A DNA stretch of 64,000 nt from Tsuneonella sediminis (GTDB taxonomy: Bacteria; Pseudomonadota; Alphaproteobacteria; Sphingomonadales; Sphingomonadaceae), in NCBI RefSeq assembly GCF_051912845.1, contig NZ_JBNCBU010000001.1, forward strand, positions 1,860,001-1,924,000. Reading direction: 5' to 3'. The notes beneath the pieces are model-generated. The model did no database searches. It saw only the letters and a list, made by a program, of their open reading frames with translations, and had not been told where the DNA came from. This document shows, piece by piece, positions 8,808 to 18,142 of the stretch. Positions within the stretch are counted from its first letter, which is position 1, and each line of letters starts with the position of its first letter. The position numbers and the translations under genes were made by a program.

Positions 8808-11800
8808 ATGGTCCGTACCAAGGGGAGGAATGGGAAGGTGCACAGCGCAAATCAGAATCGCTCGCTCACCGCGCGCCGCCTCGCGGCCGCGCTCGCGGTC
8901 ACGAGTGCCGCCGGCGTCATGGCGGTGGCCCTTGCCGTGCCGGCGTACGCGCAGGAAGCCAACGCGTCGCTGCGCGGGCGCATTTCCGCCGACAGTCAGG
9001 TGAGCCAGGTCAGCGCGGTCGAAGTTGCGACGGGCGTTCGCCGGACGGTCACGGTTGCCTCCGATGGCTCTTATAACTTCGCGTCGCTTCGCCCCTCGAC
9101 CTATCGGCTCGAGCTGCAGACTGCCGACGGGGTCAAGTCCACCGAGGAATTCACCCTGCTCGTCGCGCAGGACGCGGTGATCGATTTCGACCTTTCCGCT
9201 GCCGGAGCCGGCAGCCGCACCGTGGCTGGCGTGACCAACGAGGCCAACGAGATCGTCGTATCGGGCGCGCGATTCCGCAGCATGGAGGGCGGCGAGGTCG
9301 GCCTAAACATCACCCGCCGCGAAGTCGAAACTCTGCCGCAGATCAACCGCAACTTCCTGGCATTTGCCGACCTGGCGCCAGGCGTGCAGTTCGTCACCAA
9401 CGGCGCGGGCCAGTCCCGGCTGCAGGGCGGGGCGCAAGATAGCCGCACGACCAACGTATTCATCGATGGGGTCGGCCAGAAGGACTACGTCCTCAAGAAC
9501 GGCATCACCGGCCAGGATTCGACCGCCGGCAACCCGTTCCCCCAGTCGGCCATCGGGGAATACCGGGTGCTCACCTCGAACTACAAGGCCGAGTTCGACC
9601 AGGTCAGCTCGGTGGCGATCACCGCCGTCACCCGCTCGGGCACCAATGAGTTCCACGGCGAGGCGTTCTTCGAATACACCGACGAGGGATTCCGTTCGCG
9701 CACTCCCAGCGAACGCTTCCTCGGCCGGCCGGGGCGCGTTACCGGCGACTTCACCGGTCCCAAGACGCCGCAGCAGGACATCCAGTACGGCGTCTCGCTC
9801 GCCGGGCCGATCATCCGGGACAAGCTGTTCTTCTTCGGCACCTACGAGGGCAAGAGGATCGACCAGCCGCTCGACATCAATCCCGGCAGCGGGAACAACG
9901 TCGGCAACATCCCGAGCGCTTTCGCAAACGAGTTCGGGTCGTTCTCAAAGCGATTCAACGAGGATCTCTATTTCGGCAAGCTCGACTTCGCGCCGAACGA
10001 CGCCGACTTGATCCAGGCTTCGCTGAAGTATCGCCGCGAGACGGGTGACGGAATCAATTCGGGTTCGAGCCTGCGCAGCACTACGGTCGATCAGAACGTC
10101 AAGGAGTGGCGCGGGCTGCTTCGCTGGGAGCACACCGCAGACAACTGGATCAACGACCTCAAGCTGACCTTCGAGGACGCGTCGTGGTTTCCGACCCCGC
10201 GCACGTTCGAGAACGGCTTCCGGTTCCAGGATGCGAACGGCGTACAACTGTTCCAGACGGGCGGCGCCTCGAACTATCAGGACAAGGGCCAGAAGGGTTA
10301 CGGTATCCAGAACGACTTCACCTGGATCGGGCTGCCCGGGCACACGATCAAGGCCGGCGTGAAGGCGAAGTGGGTGAAGCTGAATTCGCTTCAGCTCAAT
10401 CTGTTCAACCCGCTCTACACGTTCAACACGCAGTATAATCCGGCTGCAATGAACAACACCGGCACGTTCAACAGTGCTGTGCCGTATCAGGTGCAGTTCG
10501 GGTTCGACGCGGGACTGGGCGCGAACCCGATCGTGACCTCGGACAACTTCCAGCTTGGACTGTTCATTCAGGACGACTGGGAAGTGAACGACCGGCTTAC
10601 ACTCAACCTAGGTGTCCGCTGGGATTACGACCGCACGCCCTCGTACGTGAACTTCGTCACGTCGCCCGCCTCGCTCGCGGCGGTGTCGCCGACGAATTAT
10701 CCCAATCTCGTGAACGCTGATTACGACATCAACGATTTCATCTCGACCGGGACCGAGCGCAAGACATTCACGGGCGCGTTTCAGCCGCGCATCGGATTCA
10801 GCTACCTCCTCGACCCTGAAACGGACTTCACCCTCTTCGGCGGGTTCGGCCGTTCGTACGATCGCAACCAGTTCGATTTCCTCCAGCAAGAGGTAAGTCG
10901 GGGCGGCTTCACCACCCGAACCTTCCGCTTCCGGGTGCCCGGCGACGCGCGCAACAACTGCAATCCATCGCCAACCTGCGTGGCGTGGGACCCCGTCTAC
11001 CTGACGCCCGCCGGCCTTGCGCAACTCGTCAATTCGGTCGGGCCGACCGCGGGCGAGGAGTTGCGGTTCATCGACAACGACCTGAAGGTGCCTTACTCCG
11101 ACCAGTTCAGCATCGGTGTGCGTCGTAATTTCGGTCTGCTCAACGCCGAAGTCGGCTTCACCCACATCGAGAGCAGGGACGGGTTCGCCTACCTTCTGGG
11201 CAATCGCCGTCCGGACGGCTCGTTCTTCGCCCCCACCGGCAACCAGAACTCGCCGTTCGGTTTCGCGCCTCCGGGCCGCGGCAGCATCATCATCGGGACC
11301 AACGGTCTCGAGACTAACGCCGATTCCGCCTACCTCAAGCTCGTCAAGCGCTACACGGCGTCGTCGCCGTGGAACATCACGGCGACCTATACCTATACCG
11401 AGGCAGAGGAGAACCGGAACTTCGGCGAAACCTTCGCGCTCGATTTCCCGTCCACCGAGGACTATCCCTTCCTGTTCTCACGCGGGGTGTCGAAGCATCG
11501 TTTCGTCACTGCTGGCAGTGCCGACCTGCCGCTCGATTTCGTGATCTCCGCCAAGATGACACTCGCTTCGCCGCCGTTCGTCTCGGGCTTCGCCAACGAT
11601 CCGACCGGCAAGCGGATCATCATCGGTACCTTCGGGAACAACACCAACCCGGCGCCTTTCCTTATTTTCGACAAGTGGGCGTTGCGGCAGTTTGACATGG
11701 CGCTGAAGAAGAATTTCGCGCTGCCGTTCCTGACCAATGCGTCGAAGCTCTGGGTTCGTGCCGACCTCTTCAACGTGTTCAACTGGCGGAACTACACCAG

Positions 11801-11927
11801 CTACAACGGCAATCCGAACGACAATAACCCGACCGACGGGAACGGGGGTTTCGGCGACGTGTCGAACTTCTCGATCGGCGGAAATCCGCCGCGCACGCTC
11901 AAGCTTTCGGTCGGCTTCGAATTCTGA
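8808..11927 (+). CDS. TonB-dependent outer-membrane receptor with N-terminal CarboxypepD_reg-like domain
   Basis: 1039-residue active importer. Signal peptide with cleavage near AYA-QEA, then a carboxypeptidase-regulatory-like beta domain (ASLRGRISADS.., about residues 50-130), plug (ETLPQINRNFLAFADLAPGV, QGGAQDSRTTNVFIDG) and a 22-strand barrel ending in SVGFEF with the expected terminal aromatic residue. This Oar/SusC-like layout takes up large oligosaccharides; no SusD partner is present. ATG at 8808 has GGAG 7 bases upstream; an in-frame GTG at 8838 with GGGAGG is an alternative. Followed by a strong hairpin and then the GH144-type gene on the same strand. Confidence 0.93.
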   Translation: MVRTKGRNGKVHSANQNRSLTARRLAAALAVTSAAGVMAVALAVPAYAQEANASLRGRISADSQVSQVSAVEVATGVRRTVTVASDGSYNFASLRPSTYRLELQTADGVKSTEEFTLLVAQDAVIDFDLSAAGAGSRTVAGVTNEANEIVVSGARFRSMEGGEVGLNITRREVETLPQINRNFLAFADLAPGVQFVTNGAGQSRLQGGAQDSRTTNVFIDGVGQKDYVLKNGITGQDSTAGNPFPQSAIGEYRVLTSNYKAEFDQVSSVAITAVTRSGTNEFHGEAFFEYTDEGFRSRTPSERFLGRPGRVTGDFTGPKTPQQDIQYGVSLAGPIIRDKLFFFGTYEGKRIDQPLDINPGSGNNVGNIPSAFANEFGSFSKRFNEDLYFGKLDFAPNDADLIQASLKYRRETGDGINSGSSLRSTTVDQNVKEWRGLLRWEHTADNWINDLKLTFEDASWFPTPRTFENGFRFQDANGVQLFQTGGASNYQDKGQKGYGIQNDFTWIGLPGHTIKAGVKAKWVKLNSLQLNLFNPLYTFNTQYNPAAMNNTGTFNSAVPYQVQFGFDAGLGANPIVTSDNFQLGLFIQDDWEVNDRLTLNLGVRWDYDRTPSYVNFVTSPASLAAVSPTNYPNLVNADYDINDFISTGTERKTFTGAFQPRIGFSYLLDPETDFTLFGGFGRSYDRNQFDFLQQEVSRGGFTTRTFRFRVPGDARNNCNPSPTCVAWDPVYLTPAGLAQLVNSVGPTAGEELRFIDNDLKVPYSDQFSIGVRRNFGLLNAEVGFTHIESRDGFAYLLGNRRPDGSFFAPTGNQNSPFGFAPPGRGSIIIGTNGLETNADSAYLKLVKRYTASSPWNITATYTYTEAEENRNFGETFALDFPSTEDYPFLFSRGVSKHRFVTAGSADLPLDFVISAKMTLASPPFVSGFANDPTGKRIIIGTFGNNTNPAPFLIFDKWALRQFDMALKKNFALPFLTNASKLWVRADLFNVFNWRNYTSYNGNPNDNNPTDGNGGFGDVSNFSIGGNPPRTLKLSVGFEF

Positions 11928-11933
11928 CCGGAC

Positions 11934-11981
11934 GCCATCCGGCGCGGGTCCCGACCTCCCCGGGATCGTGCGCCGGATGGC
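11934..11981 (+). promoter_or_regulatory. Long hairpin between receptor and glucanase genes
   Basis: A perfect 12-base inverted repeat (GCCATCCGGCGC at 11934-11945 and its complement at 11970-11981) encloses a spacer that itself can pair (GTCCCG with CGGGA). There is no U-run, so it looks like an mRNA-stabilising or partial-termination hairpin inside an operon rather than a simple terminator. Confidence 0.7.
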
Positions 11982-12000
11982 AACACATTACAGGCAGGAT

Positions 12001-13482
12001 ATGCACAAGACCCTTCGGTTCGCACCGCTTCTGTTCCTTGCCTCGTGCACACCGCTGACGCCGCCGGAGAGCGGCGCAGCGGTTGGTGCGGGTCCTAAGA
12101 CGGAGGTCTTTTCCGAAGACCTGACCCGGCGGACTTTCCGCTATTTCTGGGAAACCACCGACACCGAGCGGTGCCTTGCGCCGGACCGCTGGCCCAGCAA
12201 TCCGTTCTCCTCGATCGCGGCAACCGGGTTCGCGCTGACCGCTTACGGGGTCGGCGCCGAACGCGGCTATGTTTCGCGCCCGGACGCTGCGGCGCGCACG
12301 CGCGACTGCCTCCGGTTCTACTGGACCGCACCCCAGGGGCCGCAAGCCGAAGGCGTGACGGGGCACAAGGGCTTCTTCTACCATTTCCTCAAGAACGATG
12401 ATGGCACGCGCCGCGGAAACACCGAGCTTTCGACGGTCGACACCAGCCTCCTGCTCGGCGGAGTGCTTTTCGCGCAGAGCTATTTCGACCGCGACAACCC
12501 GGTCGAACGCGAAATTCGCGACCTGGCCGAGAAGATCTATCGCCGGGTCGACTGGACGTTCGTCCAGCGCGAGAACAGCACGATCCCGTCGGGCAACGGC
12601 GGCAGCGGCAAGGCGATCGCGATGGGCTGGTACCCGGAACGCGGGAACGGCGGCGACTTCGGCACGCACGACTGGGTCGGCTACAACGAAGGCATGCTGG
12701 TCTATGTCCTCGCCGCAGGATCGCCGACGCATCCCGTCGGCAAGGACGCCTGGGACACGGGCTGGGCCGCCGACCTGGAAAAGGACTGGGGCAGCTTCTA
12801 CGGCTATGAACACCTCCAGTTCGAGCCCTTGTTCGGGCACCAGTACAGCCACGTCTGGGTCGACTTTCGCGGCATCCGCGATGCGTTCATGGCGCGCAAG
12901 GGCATCGACTATTTCGAAAACAGCCGCCGCGCCACCTTGAGCCAGCGCGCCTATGGCATCGACAATCCGAACGACTGGATCGGCTATTCGGGGGATCTGT
13001 GGGGCTGGACCGCGTCCGACGGTCCAACCGCAGCCGCGAACGGGCGGCGGGTGAACGGCAAGCCGCGCACGTTCATGGGGTATTCGGCCCGCGGGGCAAG
13101 CAGCCACCGCGTGGTCGACGACGGCACGATCGTGCCCACCGCGGCTGGGGGATCGGTCCCGTTCGCGCCCGAGGTGGCCATCCCCGCGCTCATGTCGATG
13201 CGGGACGCCTATGGCGATGCGCTCTACGCGCAGTACGGCTTCAAGGATGCTTTCAACCCGAGCTACACCTTTGTCGATACTGGAAGCCGGAGCGGCTCGA
13301 TCGATCCGGTCAAGGGCTGGGTGGCGCACGATTATCTCGGGATCGACCAGGGACCGATCCTGGCGATGATGGAGAACCACCGAACCGGCCTGGTCTGGAA
13401 CGTCATGCGCAAGAACCCGCACATCCGCCGCGGGCTCGAACGGCTCGGATTCACCGGGGGCTGGCTGGCAGAAGATCGGTGA
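12001..13482 (+). CDS. PF10091/GH144-type glucan hydrolase (beta-1,2-glucanase family), lipoprotein
   Basis: 493-residue envelope lipoprotein (FLASC lipobox near residue 18). The remainder is an (alpha/alpha)6-toroid domain of the Glycoamylase-like family, recognised by RTFRYFWETTDTE, ..SIAATGFALTAYGVG, HKGFFYHFLK, ELSTVDTSLLLGG, MGWYPE, DWVGYNEGMLVY and GHQYSHVWVDFR. Characterised GH144 members are endo-beta-1,2-glucanases or sophorose-releasing enzymes, so beta-1,2-glucan is the best substrate guess, not proven. The start follows a weak GCAGGAT site; an in-frame ATG lies 24 bases upstream. Its stop overlaps the GTG start of the following EEP gene by 4 bases. Confidence 0.87.
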   Translation: MHKTLRFAPLLFLASCTPLTPPESGAAVGAGPKTEVFSEDLTRRTFRYFWETTDTERCLAPDRWPSNPFSSIAATGFALTAYGVGAERGYVSRPDAAARTRDCLRFYWTAPQGPQAEGVTGHKGFFYHFLKNDDGTRRGNTELSTVDTSLLLGGVLFAQSYFDRDNPVEREIRDLAEKIYRRVDWTFVQRENSTIPSGNGGSGKAIAMGWYPERGNGGDFGTHDWVGYNEGMLVYVLAAGSPTHPVGKDAWDTGWAADLEKDWGSFYGYEHLQFEPLFGHQYSHVWVDFRGIRDAFMARKGIDYFENSRRATLSQRAYGIDNPNDWIGYSGDLWGWTASDGPTAAANGRRVNGKPRTFMGYSARGASSHRVVDDGTIVPTAAGGSVPFAPEVAIPALMSMRDAYGDALYAQYGFKDAFNPSYTFVDTGSRSGSIDPVKGWVAHDYLGIDQGPILAMMENHRTGLVWNVMRKNPHIRRGLERLGFTGGWLAEDR

Positions 13483-14303
13483 GAGGGGATCGCTTCGCCC
13501 TTGATCGTCGTCGATTCCTGTCCGCCGCTGCGGCTGTGCCGTTGGCGTCGTGCGCAAGTGTTGCCGGCTCGCAACGCCCGAACCTCCGGGTGGCGACCTT
13601 CAACATCTGGCACGACGCGGGAAACCGGGCCGCACGGCTGCCACTCATCGTTCAGGCGCTGCGGGAGTCCGAGGCGGACGTCATCGGGCTTCAGGAGATC
13701 CTCGAAGATTCCGCCAAGGCGCTTCCCAATCAGGCAGCGACCATCGCCACCATGCTGGGTGGCTACTCGGTGCATTTCGCCGCGTCGGAGCCTCCGGGCT
13801 CGGCCAAGCGATATGGGAATGCCATTCTCTCCCGCCTGCCCGTGGTCGAGGAAGCGGCGAGGGTCCTCGAACCGGTAAGCGATCATCGAACCGCCCTGCG
13901 CACGCGCGTGTTGCTGCAGGGCCTCCCGATCGACGTGGTCGTGACGCACCTGGCGTGGCAGGCGAGCGAGGGTCCTGTGCGCGGGCGGCAGATCGCCGAC
14001 ATGATGGCCTGGCTCCCGCAAGACGGAGTTGCGCTGGTGATCATGGGCGATTTCAATGCCCCGCTGACGGCACCCGAGCTTTCGCTCCTCGGGCCACCCC
14101 GCTTTGCGAGCGCGCTTGCGCCCGGCGCGATCTCGACCACCCTCAACCCCGCGAAGGGGCATTCGGAGCGGGTGATCGATCATGTGTTTGCGGAGCGATG
14201 CTGCTTCGAGGCGGTGACCGCGCGAGGGATCGGCGATGGCGCGACCGATGGCGAATACCCGTCGGATCATTTCGGTGTCGCGGCGACCCTGAAAATGAAC
14301 TGA
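13479..14303 (+). CDS. Secreted endonuclease/exonuclease/phosphatase (EEP) fold protein 1
   Basis: 274-residue protein beginning at a GTG that overlaps the glucanase stop (GTGA). The N-terminus carries a twin-arginine-like RRRFLS motif and an LASC lipobox, so export to the envelope is likely. Motifs of the EEP fold are in order: ATFNIWHD, VIGLQEI, YGNAILSRLPV, MGDFNAPL, VIDHVF and SDHFGV, giving metal-binding Asn/Glu/Asp and the catalytic His. Family members cleave phosphodiester or phosphomonoester bonds in DNA, inositol phosphates or phospholipids. Location in a sugar locus suggests removal of a phosphate or phosphodiester group from a glycan; this is inference. Confidence 0.85.
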   Translation: MRGDRFALDRRRFLSAAAAVPLASCASVAGSQRPNLRVATFNIWHDAGNRAARLPLIVQALRESEADVIGLQEILEDSAKALPNQAATIATMLGGYSVHFAASEPPGSAKRYGNAILSRLPVVEEAARVLEPVSDHRTALRTRVLLQGLPIDVVVTHLAWQASEGPVRGRQIADMMAWLPQDGVALVIMGDFNAPLTAPELSLLGPPRFASALAPGAISTTLNPAKGHSERVIDHVFAERCCFEAVTARGIGDGATDGEYPSDHFGVAATLKMN

Positions 14304-14315
14304 CGGGAAGCGGCG

Positions 14316-16484
14316 CTACTCCCCCCCGGCGTCGACCAAACGCCACTCCACCCTGTCGGCCACCGCGACGTCCCCGAACGTGGCGCGCGCACCGATCGCA
14401 TTGATGCCCGGGCTCAGTTCGATCCCTGTCATCACGCAGACGCGGTCGATGCACGGCGCCTCGCCGAGCGGCCTGTCGTTGAGCGTGACCGCCACGCTGG
14501 GGGCGTTGCTGTAGATCTTGATTCGCGTCCCGGGCTCGGTGCGCCGATCGAAGCGGCGCGACGTGATGTGCACCACTGGTTCACCGCTCCACTGTGCCTT
14601 GTAGTAGTAGAAGGTGTCCTTCTTCACCGTGCGATCGTAGCTGACCAGGCCCTTGGTATTGATGTCGATGGCGTCGCCTTCACGCCGGATCCGGCTGGAA
14701 AAGTCGAACATGTTCCAGATCCAGCTGCCCCAGAGATATTTGCGTTTCCGGATCTGCGGCCAGCTCTGTTCGTGCCACCAGGCCTGGAATTCCTCCGGCT
14801 GGGGGCGACCGGTCACGTTGGTTGGCCGGCCTTCGGGATGATCGCTGTGCTGCGTCAACGCGCCGCCCGCGCCGTATTCGCTGACCGACAGGGGGATCGC
14901 GGGATGGCGCGCGTGCAGCAGGTCGAGATGCGGACCAAGATCGGCTGTCTTGCCGTAGTACCAGCCGAAATAGCGGTTGTAGCCCATCAGGTCGGCCTCG
15001 CCAGTGAGAACGGGCAGGTAATCGGCCTTGTCTCCAGGGGTGGCCTCGCAGCAGTCGGCCAGGACCGTCGGACGCGAGGGGTCCTCGGCGTGCGACAGCG
15101 CATTCAGTTCGCGCAGCAACGGCCGCGCGTCGGCCTGCGGCCCCAGGCGCTTGAACGCGAGGTCGATATCGACTTCGTTGCCGATCCCCCAGGTCACGAT
15201 CGACGGGTGGTTGAAGTTCTGGCGGATCATCTCGGTCATCTGGACCCGCGCGTTCTCGCGCAGGGCGTCAGAGGCCGGTGCGTCTGCGAAGCTCACCTTG
15301 TTGACGAAGGGGACCTCTGCCCAGACGACCATTCCGGCGCGGTCGGCAAGGTCGAACCAGTAATCCGACTGGGGGTAATGCGCCACGCGCACACTGTTCG
15401 CGCCCATCTCCGCGATAAGCGCCATGTCCTGCTCCTCGTCGGCAGGTGACAGCGCCCATCCGTGGCCGAGGCGGTCCTGGTGGCGCGAAACGCCCCGCAA
15501 TTCCAGCCGCTCGCCGTTGAGGAAGAAGCCTTCGTCGGGATCGAAGCGGGCAGTGCGTATCCCGAGCGGCTGGCGCACCGTGTCGAGAGGCGCGCCGTCT
15601 CGCATCAACGTCGCTGTCACGGCATAGAGGTGGGGATCGGAGCGACCGTCCCACAGTCGGGGGCCGGAGACCGCGAGAGTAGTTTCGACCGTCCGCTGAC
15701 CTTCCGCGAGCCTGACGCTGGAACGCGCGACCGCGCGGCCATCGGCGTCGGCGATGGCGACGACCAGTTCCTGTCCCTCGCGCGCGCCGGAAAGGCGGAC
15801 CACGACCGCCACCGAAGCGCTGTCACCACCTGCGACCGAAGTTGTCGCATAGAGACCCGGACCTCCGAAATCGTCGAGCGCGATATGGCTGGCAGGCACC
15901 GACACGATGCGCGCCGGGCGATAGATGCCGCCGTGAACGAAGAAATCGCCGAGCAGGGGAATGACGTCGGCGGTCGCGCTGCCGGGCCGGGGATCGCTGT
16001 TGTCCGCGCGGACGATCAGGAGGTTCGGCCCGTCGTTGTTTAGCGCATCGCCGAACTCGACGCGAAAGCGGGTGAACGCCCCTGCGTGCCGGCCCAGCGG
16101 TCGACCGTTGAGCCAGACGTCGGCGACGTTCCCCACCGCGTCGAATTCGATGTAATGCCTCTTGGCCGGATCGAGCGCACGGCCGTCGATCGTCCGCCGG
16201 TACCACCCCGTGCCCTGCCGGTTGTCGGTCACTTCGGTCCGGTCCAGCCGGTATTCGCCGAGCCGGTTCCAGGTGTGGGGCAGGCTGACCGGCTGCCACT
16301 GCGGGTCGGGCGCGGTCGAAGCCTGTTCAACCGTCCAGCCGTCCTGAAACCGGAATTGCCATCCCGCGCTCAGGTCGATCGTGTCTCGATCGGCGGCGGG
16401 CACCGGCACCGGCGTCGCAGTCATGCAGCCCGCGAGAACGAGCAGCAGCGGCAAGAGCCAAGGCCAGAGCCAAAAGCGGCTCAA
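14316..16484 (-). CDS. Glycoside hydrolase family 2 (beta-galactosidase/beta-glucuronidase type), lipoprotein
   Basis: 722-residue enzyme with a strongly hydrophobic signal and LAGC lipobox. N-terminal jelly-roll (DLSAGWQFRFQDG, SLPHTWNRLGEYR), immunoglobulin-like middle domain, TIM barrel with LRGVSRHQDRLG, the acid/base glutamate in GNEVDID and the nucleophile glutamate in SVSEYGAGG. The open frame continues far upstream but the product must begin at a TTG at 16484, which overlaps the EEP2 stop (TTGA) and is followed at once by the signal peptide; the upstream part merely overlaps the EEP2 gene. Third gene of the hydrolase-EEP2-GH2 operon. The sugar cut by it cannot be told from sequence alone. 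Confidence 0.9.
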   Translation of the reverse strand: MSRFWLWPWLLPLLLVLAGCMTATPVPVPAADRDTIDLSAGWQFRFQDGWTVEQASTAPDPQWQPVSLPHTWNRLGEYRLDRTEVTDNRQGTGWYRRTIDGRALDPAKRHYIEFDAVGNVADVWLNGRPLGRHAGAFTRFRVEFGDALNNDGPNLLIVRADNSDPRPGSATADVIPLLGDFFVHGGIYRPARIVSVPASHIALDDFGGPGLYATTSVAGGDSASVAVVVRLSGAREGQELVVAIADADGRAVARSSVRLAEGQRTVETTLAVSGPRLWDGRSDPHLYAVTATLMRDGAPLDTVRQPLGIRTARFDPDEGFFLNGERLELRGVSRHQDRLGHGWALSPADEEQDMALIAEMGANSVRVAHYPQSDYWFDLADRAGMVVWAEVPFVNKVSFADAPASDALRENARVQMTEMIRQNFNHPSIVTWGIGNEVDIDLAFKRLGPQADARPLLRELNALSHAEDPSRPTVLADCCEATPGDKADYLPVLTGEADLMGYNRYFGWYYGKTADLGPHLDLLHARHPAIPLSVSEYGAGGALTQHSDHPEGRPTNVTGRPQPEEFQAWWHEQSWPQIRKRKYLWGSWIWNMFDFSSRIRREGDAIDINTKGLVSYDRTVKKDTFYYYKAQWSGEPVVHITSRRFDRRTEPGTRIKIYSNAPSVAVTLNDRPLGEAPCIDRVCVMTGIELSPGINAIGARATFGDVAVADRVEWRLVDAGGE

Positions 16485-17359
16485 TTGAGCACCTTGAGAT
16501 CGGCGATCACGGGGTAATGGTCCGATGGCAAGCGGCCGCCCCAGTGCTGGGTTACTGTCGCGTGACGCCGGACCGCGAAGGTGCCGGAAACGAAAATATG
16601 ATCGATAGGCGCCGGGTCGTCCCGATCGATGCGAAAGGCGTTGAATGTGCCCAGGGGGCCGTAAGGGGGTGTTCGGCTGATCGCCCGCGCGTTGCGAAGT
16701 CCGCTGCGATGCGGGTCGGCAAGCGCCACGATGGCCGCCATGTCCGGGGTGGAATTGAAGTCGCCCAGCACGATCACGCGCTCGCCGGCGGCTACCTTCT
16801 CGGCAGCCCACTCGGCCAGCAGCGCCCCGCTGCGCGCCCGCGCCTCCACACCGACATGATCGAAATGGGTATTGAGAACGCGGACGGTCCGGCGGGTCCG
16901 GCGATCGCGCAGCAGGGCCCAGGACGCGATCCGGGGCAACGCGGCGTCCCATCCCTTGCCGGGAATCGCGGGGGTCGGGGAAAGCCAGAAGGTGCCGGTC
17001 TCGAGCGCCTCGAACCTTGCGCGGCGCCAGGCGACAGGCGAGAATTCGCCTTTCACGCCGCCGTCGTCGCGCCCGACGCCCGCAATTGCATAGCCGGGCA
17101 GAGCGGCTTCGAGGTCGGATTTCTGGCCGAGCAGGACTTCCTGCAAGCCCACGACGTCGGGATCCTCGTGTCGAAGGAGAGCGAACACCAGATCCCTACG
17201 CATGGGCCATGCATTCCCCCTGTCCGATGCGAGGTCGAGCCGGATGTTGTAGGTCATCGCCCGAAGGTCATCGGGGCCGGATCCCGCGCGCGAGAAACCG
17301 TGCGCGCATCCGGCAAGCCCCAGCAAAAGCACAGTCGCGAGCAAGGCCAAAGCGCGCAC
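16481..17359 (-). CDS. Secreted EEP-fold protein 2, lipoprotein
   Basis: 292-residue second EEP protein of the locus. GTG start 2 bases after the upstream hydrolase stop; lipobox GLAGC near residue 18. Motif order is MTYNIRLD, VVGLQEV, ..VLNTHFDHVG, LGDFNSTPD, PIDHIFV and SDHYPVIADL, with all metal and catalytic residues of the fold in place. It differs clearly from the other EEP protein at 13479-14303 and is closer to the bacterial sugar-locus group often annotated endonuclease/exonuclease/phosphatase. Translation is coupled to GH2 through a 4-base overlap. Substrate is unknown; a glycan phosphodiester is a reasonable guess. Confidence 0.87.
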   Translation of the reverse strand: MRALALLATVLLLGLAGCAHGFSRAGSGPDDLRAMTYNIRLDLASDRGNAWPMRRDLVFALLRHEDPDVVGLQEVLLGQKSDLEAALPGYAIAGVGRDDGGVKGEFSPVAWRRARFEALETGTFWLSPTPAIPGKGWDAALPRIASWALLRDRRTRRTVRVLNTHFDHVGVEARARSGALLAEWAAEKVAAGERVIVLGDFNSTPDMAAIVALADPHRSGLRNARAISRTPPYGPLGTFNAFRIDRDDPAPIDHIFVSGTFAVRRHATVTQHWGGRLPSDHYPVIADLKVLN

Positions 17360-17361
17360 GT

Positions 17362-18114
17362 CTATTTTCCGCGTGATGCCCGGCGCTGCGACAGCAGCCA
17401 GAGATAGAGCTCAGGATCGGCATAGGCCGGATCCCACGCGTTGTGGCCCAGGTCGGGATAGATTGTCAGGCGGCTCTTGCGGCCGCCGCAGGCGCGGATC
17501 GCGCGGGCCATGGCGAAGCTTCCCTCCGGGACCACCACGTCGTCGCGGTCGCCGTGGAGCGCCCAGACCGGCAGATCCTTGAGCGCGCACGCGGTCGCCG
17601 GGTCACCCCGTCCGGCGACCGGCGCGATTGCGGCAAACCGCGAGGGTTCCATCGCGGCCCACCTCCACGTGGCATGGCCGCCGCGGCTGAGCCCGGTCAG
17701 GTATACGCGATCCTGATCGATCGGCAGCGTCGCGGTGACGCGGTCGACGATCGCATCCAGTTTCGCGACATCCCAGTCCTCGTCGGTTGGCAGGAGCGGA
17801 GAGACGAGCACGAAGGGAAAATCCGGGTCGGCGTCGGCGACCTTGGGCGGTCCGTGGACCTTCACGCGGGCGATGTCGTCCCCTCGCTCGCCCGAACCGT
17901 GCAGGAAGATCATCAAAGGCCAGCGCGTATCCTGCTCGGCTGGCGCGGATGACAGGGCTGTGGGAACGAACAGTTGATATCGATAACCGCCGTCCGCGAT
18001 CGCTTCCTGGGGATGCTGGCCGGCAAGCGCCTGCTGCGCCGAAGCCGCCTGCGGAAGATTGGTGCATCCGGCTAGCAGCAGCATCGCCGCGAGAGCCTTG
18101 GCCGCCAGTCTCAT
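17362..18114 (-). CDS. Alpha/beta hydrolase (PHB-depolymerase/esterase-like), lipoprotein
   Basis: 250-residue envelope esterase-like protein. Lipobox LLAGC near residue 16; FLHGSGERGDD forms the oxyanion region, GLSRGGHATW holds the nucleophile serine, GDRDDVV the acid and LGHNAWD the catalytic histidine, as in the LpqC/peptidase-like group of the alpha/beta-hydrolase fold. GGGAG lies 7 bases before the ATG. First gene of the operon with EEP2 and GH2 and preceded by the operator at 18143-18156. In such loci these proteins often remove acetyl, feruloyl or other acyl groups from glycans; the actual ester here is unknown. Confidence 0.86.
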   Translation of the reverse strand: MRLAAKALAAMLLLAGCTNLPQAASAQQALAGQHPQEAIADGGYRYQLFVPTALSSAPAEQDTRWPLMIFLHGSGERGDDIARVKVHGPPKVADADPDFPFVLVSPLLPTDEDWDVAKLDAIVDRVTATLPIDQDRVYLTGLSRGGHATWRWAAMEPSRFAAIAPVAGRGDPATACALKDLPVWALHGDRDDVVVPEGSFAMARAIRACGGRKSRLTIYPDLGHNAWDPAYADPELYLWLLSQRRASRGK

Positions 18115-18142
18115 CGTCTTCTCCCAATCGGCCGACTTGTTG

